Positions 6,166 to 8,784 of a stretch of 8,784 nt of DNA are shown here, one piece after another. Below the pieces are notes generated by a model. It had not been told where the DNA came from. It did not search any database and saw only the letters and a program-made list of their open reading frames with translations. The stretch's first letter is position 1. Each line of letters begins with the position of its first letter. This stretch comes from Chloroflexota bacterium. Its GTDB lineage: Bacteria; Chloroflexota; Anaerolineae; Ardenticatenales; Ardenticatenaceae. Position numbers and translations under genes: made by a program. The DNA is taken from assembly GCA_003520455.1 (NCBI GenBank), contig DOUV01000529.1, forward strand, positions 1-8,784, read 5' to 3'.

Positions 6166-6957
6166 ATGACCGAAACCACCTTCCAAACCCTTCTCTACGA
6201 TCTGACCACCGACGGTATCGCCACCATCACCCTCAACCGGCCGCAGGCGCTCAACGCCATCGACGAGGCCATGCGCCACGAGTTGGCCGCGCTGCCGCCG
6301 CTGCTGGAGGCGCCGGAGGTCCGCGTGGTGGTCTTCACCGGCGCGGGCCGGGCCTTCTCCGCCGGTGGCGACATCTCGCTCTTCGAGCAGGAGTGGCGCA
6401 CGCCCGATTTCCGCGCCCACAGCCGCATCCTGACGGACTTCTTCGACCGGCTCGAATGGCTGGAGAAGCCGGTCATCGCGGCCATCAACGGCATCGCCAC
6501 CGGCGCCGGCCTGCAGTTGGCGCTATCGTGCGACCTGCGCCTGGCGGCGGCGAGCGCGCGGTTGGGGTTCCGCGAGAACTTTATCGGCCTCCTTCCGGCA
6601 GTCGGCGGGGTCTCGCGCTTCGTCCGTCTCGTGGGGCCGGCCGTGGCCAAAGAGCTGATCTTCACCGGGGAGATGGTGGACGGTGCCACCGCCCGCGACC
6701 TGGGCCTGGTCAACCGGGTCTATCCCGACGAGAGCCTCCTGGACGAGACCCGCGCCCTGGCGCAGCAACTCACGCGGCGGGCGCCGCAGGCCCTCGGTCT
6801 GGTCAAGCTGCTGCTCAACGAGGCCCAAAACGTCGATACCCACACCGGCCGCCACCTGGAGGCCCTCGCCCAGAGCATCTTGCTCACAACCCGCGACCAC
6901 CAGGAGGGCATCCGCGCCTTCCGCGAGAAGCGCCCGCCGCAGTTCATCGGAGAGTAA
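6166..6957 (+). CDS. Enoyl-CoA hydratase/isomerase (crotonase) family protein with only one of two catalytic glutamates
   Basis: The start at 6166 gives 263 residues, the usual crotonase length. The in-frame ATG at 6004 is rejected because its 54 extra residues are encoded by the intergenic palindrome. The first part is YDLTTDGIATITLNRPQALNAID (11-33). The oxyanion-hole segments are AFSAGGDI (63-70) and NGIATGAG (108-115), followed by SCDLRLAAASARLGFREN (121-138), and the protein ends in FREKRPPQFIGE. Aligned to mitochondrial enoyl-CoA hydratase, Glu144 is replaced by Gln117 while Glu164 is kept as Glu137. This pattern argues against ordinary hydration and fits an isomerase or other enolate-type reaction. 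A weak AGGCGA lies before the ATG. It is probably the last gene of the catabolic block, although the large palindrome separates it from the dioxygenase. Confidence 0.9.
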   Translation: MTETTFQTLLYDLTTDGIATITLNRPQALNAIDEAMRHELAALPPLLEAPEVRVVVFTGAGRAFSAGGDISLFEQEWRTPDFRAHSRILTDFFDRLEWLEKPVIAAINGIATGAGLQLALSCDLRLAAASARLGFRENFIGLLPAVGGVSRFVRLVGPAVAKELIFTGEMVDGATARDLGLVNRVYPDESLLDETRALAQQLTRRAPQALGLVKLLLNEAQNVDTHTGRHLEALAQSILLTTRDHQEGIRAFREKRPPQFIGE

Positions 6958-6994
6958 GATGTCCCCGGAAGGGCAGGACCAGGCGTTCCCCAAC

Positions 6995-7101
6995 CAGAGG
7001 GCTCCGCACCGCCAGGCGCCAGGGGTGAGGGCGTGGGTGGAGATTACGGTTGTTTTCACCTCTTTGTGGCCCAAGAGCGCTTGCACGGTGCGGATGTCGT
7101 A
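6995..7101 (-). pseudogene. Remnant of an integron-type tyrosine recombinase (IntI), C-terminal end
   Basis: Read on the minus strand from 7101, the translation is YDIRTVQALLGHKEVKTT then VISTHALTPGAW. After a one-base frame change it reads VRSPL (7009-6995). Integron integrases end in a highly similar text: YDIRTVQ-x-LLGH-x-x-V-x-TTMIYTHVL, then about seven residues, then GVRSPLD. VRSPL sits at the expected distance from the active-site position if one base has been lost. The catalytic Tyr of the IYTH motif is Ser here (codon TCC at 7041-7039), so the piece is dead twice over. Similarity stops abruptly at about 7102, beside the VOC ribosome binding site, and everything N-terminal to YDIRTVQ is missing. 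The orientation, opposite to the downstream small genes, is that of a normal integron. Confidence 0.78.
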
Positions 7102-7114
7102 GAAAGGAATCACG

Positions 7115-7537
7115 ATGAAACCGCGTATCAAAGTCATCACACTGGGTGTTCGCGATTTGGAGAGGGCTCTCGCCTTTTACCGTGATGGTTTGGGTTTGCC
7201 GACGCAAGGGATCATCGGCACAGAGTTTGAGGACGGTGCTGTCGTCTTCTTCGATATGAATGACGATTTGATACTGGCTCTCTATCCAAGGATTGCGTTG
7301 GCCAAAGATGCGAAGGTTCCGGTCAGTCCGCCAAGCCCATCGGAGTTCTCGATCGGGCACACTGTCGGCTCCAAAGAGGAAGTCGACGCCATCATGCAGC
7401 AGGCGGAGAGAGCCGGAGCACATATCACCGACCCGGCGCACGACCGATTTTGGGGAGGGTACTCCGGGTACTTCCAGGATTTAGACGGCCACCTGTGGGA
7501 AATTGCCTGGAATCCCGCATGGGAAGTCAAGGAATAG
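7115..7537 (+). CDS. VOC (glyoxalase/bleomycin resistance/dioxygenase) superfamily protein
   Basis: A 140-residue protein with the paired beta-alpha-beta-beta-beta modules of the VOC fold. Module 1 starts IKVITLGVRDLERALAFYRDGLGL (5-28). Module 2 has FSIGHTVGSKEEVDAIMQQAERAG (78-101) and ends with the typical GYFQDLDGHLWEIAWNP (118-134). Glu129 sits at the usual C-terminal metal-ligand position. These proteins bind metals and small molecules, and as single-domain members they range from glyoxalase-like enzymes to antibiotic-binding proteins. The substrate cannot be read. AAAGGA (7103-7108) lies 6 bases before the ATG. The gene begins 14 bases from the integrase remnant. Its base use looks less GC-rich than the block upstream, which fits separate acquisition. 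VOC genes are common integron-cassette cargo. Confidence 0.9.
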   Translation: MKPRIKVITLGVRDLERALAFYRDGLGLPTQGIIGTEFEDGAVVFFDMNDDLILALYPRIALAKDAKVPVSPPSPSEFSIGHTVGSKEEVDAIMQQAERAGAHITDPAHDRFWGGYSGYFQDLDGHLWEIAWNPAWEVKE

Positions 7538-7567
7538 CGATGTTCGCCCGCTGCGACCATCTCATAC

Positions 7568-7625
7568 GGCCTGCAGTTGACCTCGCTGTGCTCGCCTTCG
7601 GCACGCTCGCGGGGCGGCTGATGCC
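7568..7625. repeat. Imperfect hairpin between the VOC and GNAT genes (weak attC-like candidate)
   Basis: Paired segments from outside in: GGC 7568-7570 with GCC 7623-7625; CAG 7574-7576 with CTG 7618-7620; six pairs 7581-7586 with 7609-7614, one of them G-U; and GTGC 7588-7591 with GCAC 7601-7604 around a 9-base loop. Such a bulged long stem is the shape of an integron attC site, and its place between two cassette-like genes fits. However, the conserved terminal boxes RYYYAAC and GTTRRRY are not present, so this is only a candidate. Confidence 0.3.
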
Positions 7626-7659
7626 CGCCATTCGATCGCTTTCGTAGCACAACACACCT

Positions 7660-7968
7660 ATGAACTTCTGGCAAGGAACGAAGATAAGACTCAGAGGAAT
7701 CGAACCGTCATACGCGGAGCAGTTCATCCGGTGGAATCTCAATAGCGAGCGTGCTCGTTATCTTGATTTTGTCTGGCCGCCCATGTCCGAGGCCTCCGTT
7801 CACGCCTGGGTGGAAGAGCAGTCCAGGCGGAAGCTTGAGCACGATTCGTTTCACTGAGTTATCGAGAATCATGAAGGCGAGCCAGTAGGCTCGATAAGCA
7901 ATCAACATAAGAGGGTGATCGGAAATGTTTGGGTGCGAATCTACCAGGTTTGCCGAGGATATCGTGAG
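7660..7968 (+). pseudogene. Broken GNAT-family N-acetyltransferase
   Basis: The open part (7660-7857) encodes 65 residues: MNFWQGTKIRLRGIEPSYAE, then FIRWNLNSE and VWPPMSEASVHAWVEEQ, ending KLEHDSFH. This is the N-terminal beta-alpha part of a GNAT acetyltransferase, a family that moves acetyl from acetyl-CoA to an amine. A TGA at 7855-7857 stops it. The same frame then continues with VIENHEGEPVGSIS, which is the expected next GNAT strand pair, so the TGA is an in-frame nonsense change and not the natural end. Further on (to about 7968) the reading frame stays open but the match fades. At 7969 the sequence enters a repeat mosaic. The acetyl-CoA-binding R/Q-x-x-G-x-G/A motif is not seen, so the gene is also truncated. 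Genes upstream end in TGA, so general recoding is unlikely. Confidence 0.75.
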
Positions 7969-8003
7969 AAGCTTTGGTCGAAGGCCGAAGCCGACTGGAT
8001 GGT

Positions 8004-8030
8004 GGGCGGTGGGGAAGCGGGGTGAGGGGG
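8004..8030 (+). other. Putative G-quadruplex motif
   Basis: Four G-runs on the plus strand, GGG (8004-8006), GGGG (8011-8014), GGGG (8019-8022) and GGGGG (8026-8030), are separated by loops of 4, 4 and 3 bases. This meets the usual G3+N1-7 pattern. It lies inside the repeat mosaic, not at an evident promoter. Confidence 0.55.
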
Positions 8031-8130
8031 CAAAGCTTTGGTCGAAGGCGCAAGCGGGGTGGTGGAGATAGGCGTAGAGGTCGAGGGGTGATGGCACGCG
8101 GCGCCCAGGGCGGGGGTGGTGGCCGGTGGC

Positions 8131-8180
8131 GCCCAGGAATAAATTCCCGGGCTCACAGCGCAAGTCGGCTCAAGCCGACT
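8131..8180. repeat. Tandem hairpin pair in the repeat mosaic
   Basis: Hairpin 1 has arms 8131-8140 (GCCCAGGAAT) and 8143-8152, pairing at 9 of 10 positions around AA. Hairpin 2 has perfect 8-base arms AGTCGGCT (8163-8170) and AGCCGACT (8173-8180) around CA. The right arm of hairpin 2 is part of the repeated 40-base unit. The pair resembles dispersed palindromic elements found between genes in many bacteria. Confidence 0.7.
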
Positions 8181-8298
8181 GGATGGTGGGCGCTGGGGAA
8201 GAGGGATGAGGTGTTTTCAAGCGTGTGCAGCCTGTGTTGCTCCACAACGCGGCTGAGTCCGACCGTTCGGTGGCGCTATTTTCTGAGAGGGAGAGCAG

Positions 8299-8724
8299 AT
8301 GAACGAAAACCCCAGTGTGATCCCGATGATTGCCTACGAGGATGGCTTCGCCGCACTGGAGTGGCTGTCAAAGGCGTTTGGGTTTCGCGAGCGGACCCGC
8401 ATGATTGCTGGGGACGGCACTCTTGGGCATGGAGAGATGGAAGCGGGCGATGGGCTCATCATGCTCGCCACGCCTACTCGGGATTACGAAAGTCCGCGGC
8501 ATCATCGTCAGGAATGTGAGGCAGCACGCAGATGGTCCTCCGTCCCATATGTTATCGACGGGGTCCTGGTCTACGTCGACGACGTCGATGCTCATTTTGA
8601 GCGGGCGAAAAGCGCCGGTGCCACGATCCTTTCTGAGCCCGAGGACACGGGCCCCGGCCGTCTCTATCGAGCGGAAGATCTCGAGGGACATCGCTGGATG
8701 TTTATCCGGCGGACCAGCGCTTGA
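8299..8724 (+). CDS. VOC superfamily protein, PhnB-like glyoxalase/bleomycin resistance type
   Basis: A 141-residue protein. It opens with NPSVIPMIAYEDGFAALEWLSKAFGFRERTR (4-34), the first VOC module of the PhnB-like type. GHGEMEAGDGLIMLATP follows at 43-59. Module 2 is VLVYVDDVDAHFERAKSAGATI (89-110), and the protein ends with RLYRAEDLEGHRWMFIRR (121-138). PhnB-like members often lack known activity and are annotated as glyoxalase-like. The purine-rich GAGAGGGAGAG (8285-8295) serves as ribosome binding site just before the ATG. The gene follows the repeat mosaic and is not related closely to the VOC gene at 7115, judging from the different module text. It is intact, which contrasts with the broken GNAT gene before it. 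Substrate and role are unknown. Confidence 0.9.
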   Translation: MNENPSVIPMIAYEDGFAALEWLSKAFGFRERTRMIAGDGTLGHGEMEAGDGLIMLATPTRDYESPRHHRQECEAARRWSSVPYVIDGVLVYVDDVDAHFERAKSAGATILSEPEDTGPGRLYRAEDLEGHRWMFIRRTSA

Positions 8725-8751
8725 TCGAGGGGGGTGTACGCAGGAGTTGTG

Positions 8752-8771
8752 GGGGGCGGGACCCCGCCCCC
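8752..8771. terminator. GC-rich hairpin after the second VOC gene
   Basis: Perfect 9-base arms GGGGGCGGG (8752-8760) and CCCGCCCCC (8763-8771) flank AC, 27 bases after the stop codon. The sequence continues with AGCCCCGCCCC, which could extend or replace the right arm. No T-tract is visible before the window ends, so it may be a terminator without U-tract or a dispersed GC-rich repeat. Confidence 0.45.
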
Positions 8772-8784
8772 AGCCCCGCCCCGA

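Larger units (their letters stand above)
7969..8211. repeat. G-rich mosaic of direct repeats and hairpins
   Basis: This fills most of the 441-base space 7858-8298 that lacks an intact gene. A 17-base unit AAGCTTTGGTCGAAGGC occurs at 7969-7985 and 8033-8049. A 40-base unit at 7988-8027 recurs at 8172-8211 with three mismatches; the first 21 bases are identical. GGCGCCCAGG occurs at 8100-8109 and 8128-8137. Two hairpins lie side by side at 8131-8152 and 8163-8180. The start of the mosaic coincides with the loss of GNAT similarity. The ORFs that cross it on either strand look like chance products of the repeats. From 8212 to 8284 nothing clear is seen. Confidence 0.8.

Noticed and set aside
7855..7857. 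TGA in the GNAT gene read as a recoded amino acid or selenocysteine
   Set aside because: Several intact genes in the window end in TGA, no selenocysteine-insertion context is evident, and GNAT enzymes do not use selenocysteine at this position.
7708..8163. Minus-strand 151-residue open frame with repeated HHPVGFGLRPK-like text
   Set aside because: It runs through the direct repeats and antisense to the GNAT remnant, matches no known family, and its repeated text is explained by the DNA repeats.
7969..8211. CRISPR array
   Set aside because: The repeats are few, of unequal length and irregular spacing, and there are no cas genes.
8221..8298. Second attC-like site before the last VOC gene
   Set aside because: Only short stems (GTTG with CAAC, ACCG with CGGT) are present and the conserved boxes are missing.
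7974..8519. Plus-strand 181-residue open frame across the repeat mosaic into the second VOC gene
   Set aside because: Low-complexity Gly/Arg-rich product of the G-rich repeats that overlaps a well-supported gene in another frame.

Overview
The window is a stretch of bacterial chromosome, GC-rich on inspection, with tightly packed plus-strand genes, Shine-Dalgarno sites before most of them and TGA or TAG stops. The phylum cannot be fixed from the sequence. The mix of a TrpB2-type enzyme, a benzoate-CoA-ligase-type enzyme, and intergenic spaces full of short palindromic repeats fits a Chloroflexota-like genome, but this is a weak inference.

Region 1 (1-6957) looks like one catabolic block, all on the plus strand: the C-terminal end of a crotonase (enoyl-CoA hydratase) protein, a RidA-like protein, an acyl-CoA dehydrogenase, an acyl-CoA ligase of the benzoate-CoA ligase family, a TrpB2-type PLP enzyme, tryptophan 2,3-dioxygenase, and a second crotonase. 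The best joint reading is tryptophan breakdown by the kynurenine route to anthranilate, then activation to 2-aminobenzoyl-CoA and beta-oxidation-like steps. In that scheme the RidA-like protein would handle an enamine or imine intermediate. The formamidase, the kynureninase and the enzyme that dearomatises 2-aminobenzoyl-CoA are not in the window and would have to lie elsewhere. The TrpB2 gene directly before the dioxygenase is the puzzling part: it makes tryptophan in known cases, so the pair may channel indole plus serine into the kynurenine pathway.

The spaces inside this block carry marked inverted repeats. There are stems at 1886-1929 and 5089-5128, a shared CGCATCAC motif before three consecutive genes, and a large palindrome at 5995-6092. 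Two of these palindromes contain the stop codon of the preceding gene.

Region 2 (about 6958-8784) is different. It begins with a minus-strand remnant of the C-terminus of an integron-type tyrosine recombinase (IntI), with its catalytic Tyr changed to Ser and a frameshift. It continues with unrelated small plus-strand genes: a VOC protein, a GNAT acetyltransferase broken by a nonsense codon and truncated, and a second VOC protein. Between the last two lies a G-rich mosaic of direct repeats and hairpins. This looks like a decayed integron or cassette-like accessory tail attached to the end of the catabolic block. No convincing canonical attC site was found. The window ends in a strong GC hairpin after the second VOC gene. 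No tRNA, rRNA or CRISPR array was seen.
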